A stretch of DNA of 64,000 nt from Apostichopus japonicus (lineage: Eukaryota; Echinodermata; Holothuroidea; Aspidochirotida; Stichopodidae), in NCBI RefSeq assembly GCF_037975245.1, contig NC_092582.1, positions 9,263,501 through 9,327,500 of the forward strand, read 5' to 3'. Shown one piece after another: positions 51,401 through 60,999 of this stretch. The stretch's first letter is position 1, and every line of letters starts with the position of its first letter. The position numbers and the translations under genes were made by a program. Under the pieces are notes generated by a model that was given only the letters and a program-made list of their open reading frames with translations, had not been told where the DNA came from and did no database searches.

Positions 51401-52567
51401 AATAGTTCTTACATCTTAATCAATTGTATAATATTGCTGTGAAACCAACTGTGGCTGGTCTCGAACTCGACCGAGTTGTCGGGGAACATGGCGCATTTCG
51501 GTATTATACCAGAATCTATATGCGAACTGCACTATACTATATGTCTTTCGGTGCAACACTGCCATCCAGCGATAAAATGTTATACACTCCGACCTGAATA
51601 CTAATTGTTACCCCAAATCTAGTACCGTAACTCTTACAATGAATCTAAAAATATATTCCGCATGCGATTGGAGAATTGAGCACGTCTCCTGTGAATGTCA
51701 TGTAGTGGATCCAAGGCGTATCATGGGTGGAGGGGCGGACGCACCCATTACTTCTTGAGATTGTTCCCATCTGCATGAAAACGCGCGCCTACAACCCTGC
51801 GCCCCACCCCTCTAATCGCTTCCCGATGAGTTACGAAACTTAATTAATGACCTTCGCCCGGAGTACCAAGACCGACAAAATCCGGCAACACACCACTTCA
51901 TCGATAACATCGGGTTGTGTATTATTGACGTCTAGAGGTCGTGCACTGATCTACATGGAGGGTGACCACTCTCGACTTTGCAATATCCCAAGATCAGGCC
52001 CCCAAAATTCGGTGTATCTGGTAAGTAAAAAAGCACAGGAAATTAGGCTTAGATGGAGACCAAGTTTCAGCCGAAATTAGGCCTATGCTTAGGTTTGATT
52101 ACTGTATTTGTACAGTAGTCTCCATTACACTGAAAAATCATTACAATACAGACTCGAATCACTGAGCTAACTACTCCAAATAGACCATACTGCAGTGAAA
52201 CCGAACTTTAAAGTTTCATATAAGTATCATGCTTCTGAAATCTATAGTCAACCACCAAAGCCTCCATGCCCACCCACAACCAAAGTTCTCATAGCTGGGG
52301 ACTCGATCTTGCGTGATTTTTCAAGCGATGACTTTGAAAGCAATGTCAATGTGTTGTCTTTGAGAGGAGCGACGATCAGTGACCTAAAGCTGCATATCGA
52401 AGAACGTGAAGCCTGCCTGGACACCAATCACGTCGTTTTACATGTTGGAACTAATGATATTGCAAATAACACCCCAGTACAAGAAATTATAAGCGATTAT
52501 GAAGGTCTTGTAACTTAAATACAGACGAAGAATACATCCCCGACAAAGTAACCATCTCAGGTCCCTG

Positions 52568-53851
52568 CAGGGGCGAAGCGAAGGGGTTTTTGTTGGGGGG
52601 TGTGGAGAATTTGATTTGCCGACGGATCTGGAAGTGGTGACTGAAATGGGGGGTCTAAGGGGAGGGGGTGTCCCCCTCCCCTTTGGCAATTTTTTAGTTT
52701 TGAAACGTCCTTAGATGCAATCTGGTGCATATTTTAAGTCAAATTTGATTTGCCGACGGATCTGAAAGTGGTGACTGAAATGGGGGAGGGGTCTAAGGGG
52801 AGGGGGTGTCCCCCTCCCCTTTGGAAAAGTTTTAGTTTTGAAACGTCCTTAGATGCAATCTGGTGCATATTTTAAGTCAAATTTGATTTGCCGACGGATC
52901 TGGAAGTGGTGACTGAAATGGGGGAGGGGTCTAAGGGGAGGGGGTGTCCCCCTCCCCTTTGGAAAGGTTTTAGTTTTGAAACGTCCTTAGATGCAATCTG
53001 GTGCATATTTTAAGTCAAATTTGATTTGCCGACGGATCTGGAAGTGGTGACTGAAATGGGGGAGGGGTCTAAGGGGAGGGGGTGTCCCCCTCCCCTTTGG
53101 AAAGGTTTTAGTTTTGAAACGTCCTTAGATGCAATCTGGTGCATATTTTAAGTCAAATTTGATTTGCCGACGGATCTGGAAGTGGTGACTGAAATGGGGG
53201 AGGGGTCTAAGGGGAGGGGGTGTCCCCCTCCCCTTTGGAAAAGTTTTAGTTTTGAAACGTCCTTAGATGCAATCTGGTGTATATTTTAAGTCAAATTTGA
53301 TTTGCCGACGGATCTGGAAGAGGTGACTGAAATGGGGGAGGGGTCTAATTTTTAGTTTTGAAACGTCCTTAGATGCAATCTGATGTATATTTTAAGTCAA
53401 ATTTGATTTGTCGACGGATCTGGAAGTGGTGACTGAAATGGGGGAGGGGTCTAAGGGGAGGGGGTGTCCCCCTCCCCTTTGGAAAGGTTTTAGTTTGAAA
53501 CGTCCTTAGATGCAATCTGGTGCATATTTTAAGTCAAATTTGATTTGCCGACGGATCTGGAAGTGGTGACTGAAATGGGGGAGGGGTCTAAGGGTAGGGG
53601 GTCTACCCCTCCCCTTTGGAAAAATTAGTTTGAACGTCCTTAGATGCAATCTGGTGCATATTTTAAGTCAAATTTGGCACGGAAGAAGCTCCCGTTCTCC
53701 TTTTTCTATTCAGCTTTCCTTCTTTCTTCCCCTTCCGCTCTCTTCACCTTTTCTCCTTTTGCCGACAGACCCAAAATTTGCCGACAGCGACCAAATTATT
53801 GGGGGGTGTGACACCCCCCCCCCACACCCCCCCCCGCTCGCTACGCCCCTG
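52568..53851. mobile_element. hAT-like element, 1284 bp, carrying an internal satellite array
   Basis: The ends are CAGGGGCGAAGCGA and, inverted, CAGGGGCGTAGCGA. An exact 8-base duplication GGTCCCTG flanks it (52560-52567 and 53852-53859), interrupting the retrotransposon ORF1. The interior is almost entirely tandem repeats followed by a C-rich right end. It encodes no transposase, so it would depend on one supplied in trans. Confidence 0.85.
52611..53670. repeat. Tandem array, 138-bp unit, eight copies
   Basis: Units start TTGATTTGCCGACGGATCTG at 52611, 52745, 52883, 53021, 53159, 53297, 53403 and 53540 (periods 134, 138, 138, 138, 138, 106, 137). Most contain a perfect 12-bp stem with 3-base loop, AAGGGGAGGGGG-TGT-CCCCCTCCCCTT. 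The unit at 53297 has lost it by a 32-base deletion and the last carries changes. Central units are nearly identical, indicating recent expansion or homogenisation. Confidence 0.9.
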
Positions 53852-55396
53852 GGTCCCTGCCCAAGGACGGATCCACGCTCCGAATCTATCAAGGAATTCA
53901 ACAGCAGTCTAAAGGAACTAGCCATGAAATGTGACTGTAACTTCATTGAAAACATACAATCGATTTCATATGCTGATGGTGAAGTCGACACATCCCTATT
54001 CTGTGATGATGAACTACACCTTAGCCAGCTAGGCAGTGATAAACTCAAATCTAAATTCACGTCAATAGGACCCGTTTGTCTCCGGAACAAGGTTCGTCTC
54101 GATCATCAAATGAGGGCTAAAACTCATAATGGAGCATGCCATACCTATAGAAGACATCCCGTCAGCTACAATAACCAGAGTCGCCAACATAGGATTTTCT
54201 CGCATCATCAGCCTCAGCCCTACAACCCTCACCACTCCAACGAAAAGAACAGACTATCTATCAAAGCTTACCCACACCAGTTAAACAAGAGGACCAACCA
54301 TTAGTTCTTCGGAAGATCGTATATAACAGATACGAAAGGGGTTGTTACAACTGTGGGGAAAATAACCACAACTCAGAAAGATGTCGATTTGACCGACCCA
54401 TTAAGTGTAGAGCATGTGGTCGTCATGGACACAAGGAACGGTCATGCTTTAACACCACACCCATTTATTAGATTCTTGGCCAAGATGAGGGTGCCGCTAC
54501 ACATGAACCCTGTCCTGTGATTACCCCGGACGACACACATAATGAATCAAACAAACTAATCCATTATCAACACATGAATAGTGCACACATTGATGTAAGT
54601 AAGAGCTTTAACAATGTTTTTAATAAATTTACCAATTTTATGACCACCACGAAAACCAATAATTTCATCGAAATAGGTTTTATAAATATTCATCACCTTT
54701 TACCTAAGGTGGATCAATTACAGGCTATTTTATATGATGGTACGAAATCTTTTAATGTATTTGCTTTGAACGAATTTTTTTTAAATGATACCATCCAGGA
54801 TTATGAAGTATGCATGCCTGGTTACAATGTAATTCGTAAAGACAGGACTGATAGAGAAGGAGGGGTTGCTGTATACATTAAAAACAACACCAGCTTTATT
54901 CGACATTCCGAATTTGAAACAAATAGAATCGAAGGGATCTGGGTCGAAATTATTTTACCTCATATTAAAAATTTGTTATTATGTGTTTTGTATAGCCCCC
55001 TGATTCAACTGCCGAGTGGACTGATCATGTTCATGACATGTAATTCTTTTTCTGATATAGTTATTATCGGGGACTTTAACATAAATCTACTATAGGTGGT
55101 GGTAACAAATGGTGGATGCAAGACAAGGAGATGTACAACTTGAAGCAAATAATAAAGGTACCAACTAGAGTAACTAATTTATCGTGCACATTAATTGATC
55201 ATATTTATACGACTAAAGAAAGTCGAATTGTGAATACTGAAGTTCCAAAACTTAAGTTGAGTGACCATTACCAGATATATTTCACTTGGAAACACGCTGC
55301 CTCACACCAACCATCATAAAAAAAACAGGTCACGAAACCATGAAATATCGTGCTACAAATAAATTAGATGTAAATGCGTTCAAGCAAGACCTAAGG

Positions 55397-55729
55397 CAGT
55401 GGCGGAGCTAGGGGTATTGGTCAAGGGAGGCGAGAATGGTCTGTAGGGCGCTTTCGACACTATCTAAGCGGAGCGCCACCACAGGTTGGCGCGGAGCGTA
55501 CAGAAAAAAATTTTACAGTATTTTTTGAGTAAAGATACTCCTTAGATCGCCGGAAATTACCCTTTCCGAGCATTGCTAATTTGCAGATAATGTGACAAAT
55601 GTCAATAGGTAGATGAGAGCACAATAAAAAATAGTAAATAATTGCGAATAAGTAAAAAGTGGTAAAAAGCTGAAAAGGGCGCCAGCAGTCCATTTGAGTC
55701 CGTCTGACTGTATGGCCGCTCCGCCACTT
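55397..55729. mobile_element. hAT-like non-autonomous element, 333 bp, in ORF2
   Basis: The left end CAGTGGCGGAGCTAGG and inverted right end AAGTGGCGGAGCGGCC are flanked by ACCTAAGG (55389-55396) and ACCTAATG (55730-55737), an 8-bp duplication with one change. It splits the linker between endonuclease and RT; the protein reading resumes directly after it. It contains the block CTATCTAAGCGGAGCGCCAC and GGTTGGCGCGGAGCGTAC shared with two other elements. Confidence 0.85.
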
Positions 55730-57538
55730 ACCTAATGTATTGTTCTTGGCAATCTGTGCTGCAGGTATCAGATGCAAATCGTTCGTTAGAAAATTGGGAA
55801 AATATTTTTCTTAATATTGTTAATAAACATGCTCCCGTAAAAGAAAAAAGGAATGATAGAGAAGGAGGAGGGTCAAAATAAAAAATCAGCCCAAGTGGTT
55901 CAATGCTGAGATAAGTCAAGCCATTAAAATGAGGAATTCGTCAAAATTAAAAGATTCAGAGACATATCGATTCTGGAGAAACAAAGTTGTAAGTTTAATT
56001 CGATCGGCTAAAACAAAGTTATTTCAGAGATTCTATTGTTAAGGGCAAAGGCGATTCCAAAGCTATTTGGCAAATCCTTAGAAATGTTCAGTCCAATGAT
56101 ACTTATATGAAAAGTCATCAGAAAATAAGCAAGAAAATCAACAATGGTATAGAAACAGATCCAATCGATATCGCTAAGTCATTTAACGAATTCTTTACGT
56201 CTGTATCGTCTAAGTATCTTATTGGTATTAACAACAATGTGGATAATGATTATTTAGCAAGTGTTAAAGAGCTTGTTTCTTCCGAATTACGCAATTGTGT
56301 TGCATTCCAAATTCCAGAGGTGACTGATGAATTTGTCTACAAAGCGCTTATTTCAATGGATGCTACTAAAGCCACCGGTCTGGACGGGATTAGCTCCTAT
56401 CTTCTTAAGTTATCTGCTATTGAAATAACAAACAGTATCACCCATGTACTGAATAGTAGCATCAGAAACTCCGTCTTTCCTACTAGGTGGAAGAAAGCCA
56501 AAGTTGTTCCCATTTACAAGAGTGATTTCAAATCTAGAAGTATCCAATTATCGACCCATTTCAATCTTGCCTGTATTATCTAAGATATTAGAAAAACACG
56601 TTCATGGTGCTTTATCCAAGTTTTTAATACATTTGGTCTAATACGATCGTCCCAGTCAGGTTTTAGAAAAGGGTACTCTTGTGACACTGCATTACTAAAG
56701 ATAATCGACGACTGGAATAAATCTATTGATAGCGGATATCTTATAGGATCTGTATTTCTAGAACTGAAAAAAGCATTTGACCTATAGTAAGCCATTCTAT
56801 TCAAATAAATAAGTTATCCATATATGGTCTTTCCGAAAGCTCTGTTGCATGGTTTAAGTCGTATTTATGTAATAGACAACAATCTACTTGTGTAAATGGT
56901 GTATTTTCCCCCTTACTGCCAGTAACATGTGGGTGACACAGGGGTCAATTCTGGACCCGTTGCTCTTTGTTTTGTTTATTAATGATATGGGTCAAAGTAT
57001 TAATTATTGCAATGAGGACATGTATGCAGACGATAAAACATTTCATATGAAGGTCAAGTCTATGGATGATTTAAATACCAAACTTAATCAGGATAAAGCT
57101 AATGTTTCCACATGGGGCAAGAAAAATGAAATGGTTATAAATAGTAATAAAACTAAAAGCATGTTGATTGGTTCAAGAAAAGGTTGAAATCCATTGAAAA
57201 TAACAAATTAAATATTGCCGTCGAAGATTCTATAATTGAAGGTGTATATGCTGTGAAAAGATTTTGGGCGTAAAAATCGACAATGTATTATCTTGGAATG
57301 AACAAGTCGATTCTGTTGCAAGCTCGTTTCCAGTAGATTGGCTCTTCTTAGACGCATAAAACCATTCATTGATACCAATACTTGAATTCTATTTTATAAT
57401 GGATATATTTTACCGATGGTTGAGTACTGTAGTTTAGTATGGGGAAATAGTAATGCCAGAAATGTTCTCAGACTTAGTCGTTTACGGAAAGCTGCAGCAA
57501 GAATTATTCTCAATGCAACATTTGATGATAGATCTGAA

Positions 57539-58175
57539 CAGGCGCGGCGGAACGGGGAAATTATTGGGGGGTGGGCTAATGTGTGGAGACTATCTAAGCG
57601 GAGCGCCACCATCGGTTGGCGCGGAGCGTACAAGAAAATTTTGGGTTCTTCAAACCCCCAGATGGCCGGAAACGGCACTTCCCGAGTGTTTTATGATGCG
57701 AATACCTAGCCCTAAAATATGGGTCTCAAGCCTGCAATTTCTCAGATTGCACGTAAAAATCTGTAAAAACATTGTAATTTATATATTCGACGGTGTTTTA
57801 AGAGAGTAGCTATTACTCGTAGTGTACTCGCAAAGACGTTTTTGAGTGTAGTAAATTGGCCTAAGACGAAGTTGTGTTGCGCTTACCGGTACTCACACTC
57901 ACTGCTTCCACTTTTCACGGGGCGCGAAGACACGGTTGGGGTGACAATGTGGTCTATAGCCAGGGGACGGGCCGAGGGTCCCCCAACATTTACTAAAATT
58001 ATTACACCTATATAGTATACGTGTGCATCGGACAGATCGACAAGTATGCATTGAAAAATGGGCAGATGCACGTTTCGGAGCCTTGGTAAATATTGGGGGG
58101 CTTATCATGCATTTGCCCCCTCAACTTTTTCATTGGGGGCTGAGCCCCCCAAGCCCCCCGGTTCCGCCGCCACTG
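57539..58175. mobile_element. hAT-like non-autonomous element, 637 bp, in ORF2
   Basis: The left end CAGGCGCGGCGGAACGGG and inverted right end CAGTGGCGGCGGAACC are flanked by an exact 8-base duplication GATCTGAA (57531-57538, 58176-58183). It shares the CTATCTAAGCGGAGCGCCAC block with the 55397 element. Open frames within it are by chance, including C-rich ends. Confidence 0.85.
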
Positions 58176-58499
58176 GATCTGAAGACATTTTTAAAACTTT
58201 AAACTGGTCCTCACTCGAAAAACGTTTAAAATGTAAAAGATTGACAATGGTGTATAGGTCTTTAAATGGTCTGGCTCCACAGTATGTTGTGGAAATGTTC
58301 CGCCACACAAATAATATACATAACCACTCTCTAAGGTCTACCACACGAAATAATTTTTTTTAGAGGGCGGTAATACCTAGTATCACCAGAAAACATTTTC
58401 ATATGTTGCTGCTAAGGAATGGAACGAATTATCAAAGGAGTGTAAGAATGAAAAGTCTTTAAATACTTTTAAACGTTCTGTGCAGGACTTTAACTAATT

Positions 58500-58740
58500 T
58501 ATTATGCTCTTAATTTCTTTTCATTGATTGTTCCATGTTGTATTTTATGCCAAAGTCAATTTTAAGTTTTATTTTCATTGTCGTCATATTTTTTATTTTT
58601 TTATTATTATCATTATTTTATATGATTATATTTTTTCTTTTCACTATTAGTTATTTTATTTCAGGGCCTCGGGGAGATTAGCTTTACGCTAACCGAGTAT
58701 ACCCTTTAATGTAAAATAAATAAAAAATAAAATATACTCC
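58500..58740 (+). other. 3' end of the retrotransposon
   Basis: A T-rich 3' UTR, then GGCCTCGGGGAGATTAGCTT and a tail of AAATAAA-type repeats. The same closing motif (GGCCTCGGGGAAGATAAGCT, then AATAAATAAAA) ends a second copy at about 59665-59745, showing this is the genuine 3' terminus of the family. Confidence 0.65.
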
Positions 58741-58745
58741 ATACA

Positions 58746-59172
58746 ATAGGTGGGGCGCTTGCCCACCCCCCCCCCCGGAAAATGAAAAATAAAAAATAAA
58801 AGTTAAGCATTTGACATTTCAATGATTTCCCCCAACCAACAGTTCACTAGTTATGTTCATTGCATATACGGACCCATAATGCATTACTGAAATTATCCTA
58901 AGACATGAGATCTCAAAATAACCGATGTGTAAATGCAACTTGAACGGGAAGTGTCTTTTCCGACGATCTATGAGTATCTTCAAAAAGGTTATAGATGAAA
59001 AAGCTATTGGGAAACCGGTGGTTGGTCATTTCAAGCCCGAGAAGTGCCATTTCCGGTGATCTGGGGGTATCAAAACCAGAATTTTCTTGTACGCTGCGCG
59101 CCAACTGATGGTGGCGCTCCGCTTAGATAGTCATTCGCGCCCCAGGGTTAAAAAATCCTGGATACGCTCCTG
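58746..59172 (-). mobile_element. hAT-like fragment, opposite orientation
   Basis: It contains the inverse of the shared block (GTACGCTGCGCGCCAACTGA, then GGTGGCGCTCCGCTTAGATA) and ends TCCTGGATACGCTCCTG, i.e. CAGGAGCGTATCCAGGA inverted. The left end is degenerate and no clean 8-bp duplication is seen, so the left border is uncertain. Confidence 0.45.
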
Positions 59173-59745
59173 ATATGGGTATCATGTTCTCAAGAAAATC
59201 TTAACAGACTAGAGAAACTCAAAAAGAGTGCTGCTAGGATTATACTAGATACATGATATGATGATATATCTACTGACCTATTCGACAAATTTGGATGGAA
59301 AATATTAGACCAATTCGTAAATATAGAAGGTTGATGATAGTGTATAAATCCCTAAATGGTTACACTCCTTCATGTTCACTTTTACAAATTCTATCCATAA
59401 TTATTGCTTTAGGTCTGCTTCAAAATCAGCTTTATATATGAGGAAGAACATAATTTCATAGAAAACGATTTCTAATCTTGGGGCAAAACAGTTGTTTTTA
59501 CTGTTGTGTTTTCTTCCGCTTCTCTTTTGTCTGTATTTCTACATGCTCTTTTTATACTCTCTCATTTGGTTCTTTTATTTGTGTAGGCCTATCTACCCGT
59601 CTTCAATTTTATTTTCTTGTTGTTTAATTTTTACTACAATTATTTTATTTGTCTTTGGAACTGAAGGCCTCGGGGAAGATAAGCTCTGGCTAACCCTCAA
59701 TTAAATAAAGGTTAAATAAAATATAAAATAAATAAAAGTTGAAGA
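59173..59745 (+). pseudogene. 5'-truncated second copy of the retrotransposon
   Basis: It shows the C-terminal RT region with stops (SAARIILD, a degenerate FGWKILDQFVN and MIVYKSLNGYTP) and then the same 3' end motif and A/T-rich tail as the larger copy. 5' truncation is the usual product of target-primed reverse transcription. The hAT-like fragment abuts its 5' side. Confidence 0.65.
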
Positions 59746-60681
59746 GCGGTGACGCTGATACATGTATCTTTTCGAACGGCAGATACTACGGGTGCAATGG
59801 TGAAGTGTTTATCGGTGTGCTTCCATTGTCCAAAGTTCATAAGAATTTTGAATTTTTTAACAACTGATCAATCTAATTATTTCGCGAATGTACCATAGGC
59901 TACTATACGTTCGGAATAGAATTTCACCATGATATAGTATAAGAAATACAAACACAATCATTGATACATGCTTACTTAATGTGGTTAATTCGGGTGTCCA
60001 ACTTCAAGAAAGTAAATCCCCGGTGAGGAACACGATGTCGCACTTGTAAAGGTGAAATATTCATAGACCTGCCAAGGACGCGAGCTGGTTATGTTTTGGT
60101 TTAGCCTGAATTTAAGTTGTATTGTAAGCGATCAATCAGAATATCCGAAGCTTATATTCGTGGATTTGGTTTACATCCCCAAAGGCCAACATACATTACC
60201 GGTATGTACTAACTAATTAGGTCTAGGACCCTATATAGGTCTATGTGAGGTTTACGTGCAGAATGTGAAGTACTTTATTACTAATACTAATGTCAACTTG
60301 GTTAGTCTTTAGCACTAGTAGTAGTATTACAGTAGCCTAGCTCTTTCTGAAATGTTTTGTTACAACTTAGAAATATGGTGTGTCAGGAAATTATGAAGCT
60401 ACAGTAAGAAAGTTAAAGCTTAGTAACTGCCCTAGGCTCTACACATAGGCAGGATCATTTTACAGAGAAACATCATTACAAAAGTTGTCGGTTGCATCAA
60501 TTCATATACTTTTGAGGAACCTTTATGAGATTTTAGTATTAAATGGGAGCAAAAGTGGGGGCCTGGGGGGTATGTCCATAAGCCTTAATTGAATTTTTAC
60601 TAACTGAGTAGGCCTACTAAACATCTGTTGTCTTTATTTCATTTTAGGTGTACAAAACTATAAAGGCCACTGTAAGGGAGC

Positions 60682-60999
60682 ATGGATCCATTATTTGCTC
60701 TGAGTCGAGCTGAATTGGTTGTTACAGCCGTGACAACTGTAATCTGTGTGACTGTTATTGGCTTTACATGCTACCTTGTGGGATGGCAGCTGAGATTCAT
60801 TATTTGTCTGATCAATACACTGGACTTCATTTTTATAATTTTAGCTGATATAGCAATAGGTGGAGCCCTGCTTGGTTTCGTTTATGCCTATATAAAGCTA
60901 TACATTCGTTTCCGCAATACTCAACGGATTGTACTCGAAACAAAAGGACTGTGGTTGAGGTTTGATTCTTTGATGCACTCAAGAGACGGAACATACTAA
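60682..60999 (+). CDS. Gene A: small multi-pass membrane protein, 105 aa
   Basis: An ATG frame following an acceptor (CATTTTAG, exon from 60648). Hydrophobic stretches at about residues 12-34 (VVTAVTTVICVTVIGFTCYL) and 38-75 (IICLINTLDFIFIILADIAI, GGALLGFVYAYIKLYI) predict two to three membrane spans, followed by a basic tail (RFRNTQRIV). No family was recognised. The stop is followed six bases later by a donor (TTTAT|GTAAGT), present in both duplicates, so the exon may splice onward, perhaps to the acceptor at 63722 before gene B. The paralogue in unit 1 is a pseudogene, so this is the surviving copy here. It could also be an exon of a longer gene. Confidence 0.6.
   Translation: MDPLFALSRAELVVTAVTTVICVTVIGFTCYLVGWQLRFIICLINTLDFIFIILADIAIGGALLGFVYAYIKLYIRFRNTQRIVLETKGLWLRFDSLMHSRDGTY

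Larger units (their letters stand above)
52195..54471 (+). pseudogene. ORF1 of a CR1-group retrotransposon: SGNH esterase plus zinc knuckles, broken
   Basis: The N-terminal part (52195-52567) encodes KVLIAGDSILRDF (GDS block with the nucleophile serine) and VVLHVGTNDI (GTND block). It is then interrupted by the hAT-like element 52568-53851. After the insertion (from 53852) the frame continues to SLFCDDELHLSQLGSDKL, the D..H block that completes an SGNH/GDSL-type triad. At 54340-54452, after another frameshift, come two CCHC knuckles (CYNCGENNHNSERC and CRACGRHGHKERSC). Esterase-type ORF1 is known from CR1/L2-group non-LTR elements, where ORF1 proteins bind nucleic acid and possibly membranes. 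A stop at 52516 and at least two frameshifts show it is dead. The true 5' end was not found. Confidence 0.75.
54517..58497 (+). pseudogene. ORF2 of the CR1-group retrotransposon: AP-endonuclease and reverse transcriptase, broken
   Basis: Endonuclease blocks: FALNEFFLND (catalytic Glu block), GGVAVYIKNN, VIIGDFNINLL, and KLSDHYQIYF (SDH block). Linker: QAIKMRNSSKLKDSETYRFW. RT blocks: SMDATKATGLDGIS, WKKAKVVPIYKS, QSGFRKGYSCDTALL, VTQGSILDPLLFVLFINDM and MYADDKT, with the catalytic YADD at 57023-57034. C-terminal part: ILPMVEYCSLVWGN and, after an insertion, LTMVYRSLNGLAPQY and LNTFKRSVQDFN with a TAA at 58495-58497. Stops (for example 55093), several frameshifts and two hAT-like insertions make it inactive. 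The domain order follows directly from the motifs; assignment to the CR1/L2 group is from family knowledge. Confidence 0.8.

Noticed and set aside
51847-52080. 78-codon open frame upstream of the retrotransposon ORF1
   Set aside because: It could be the 5' part of the element but contains no recognisable domain; not supportable as a gene.
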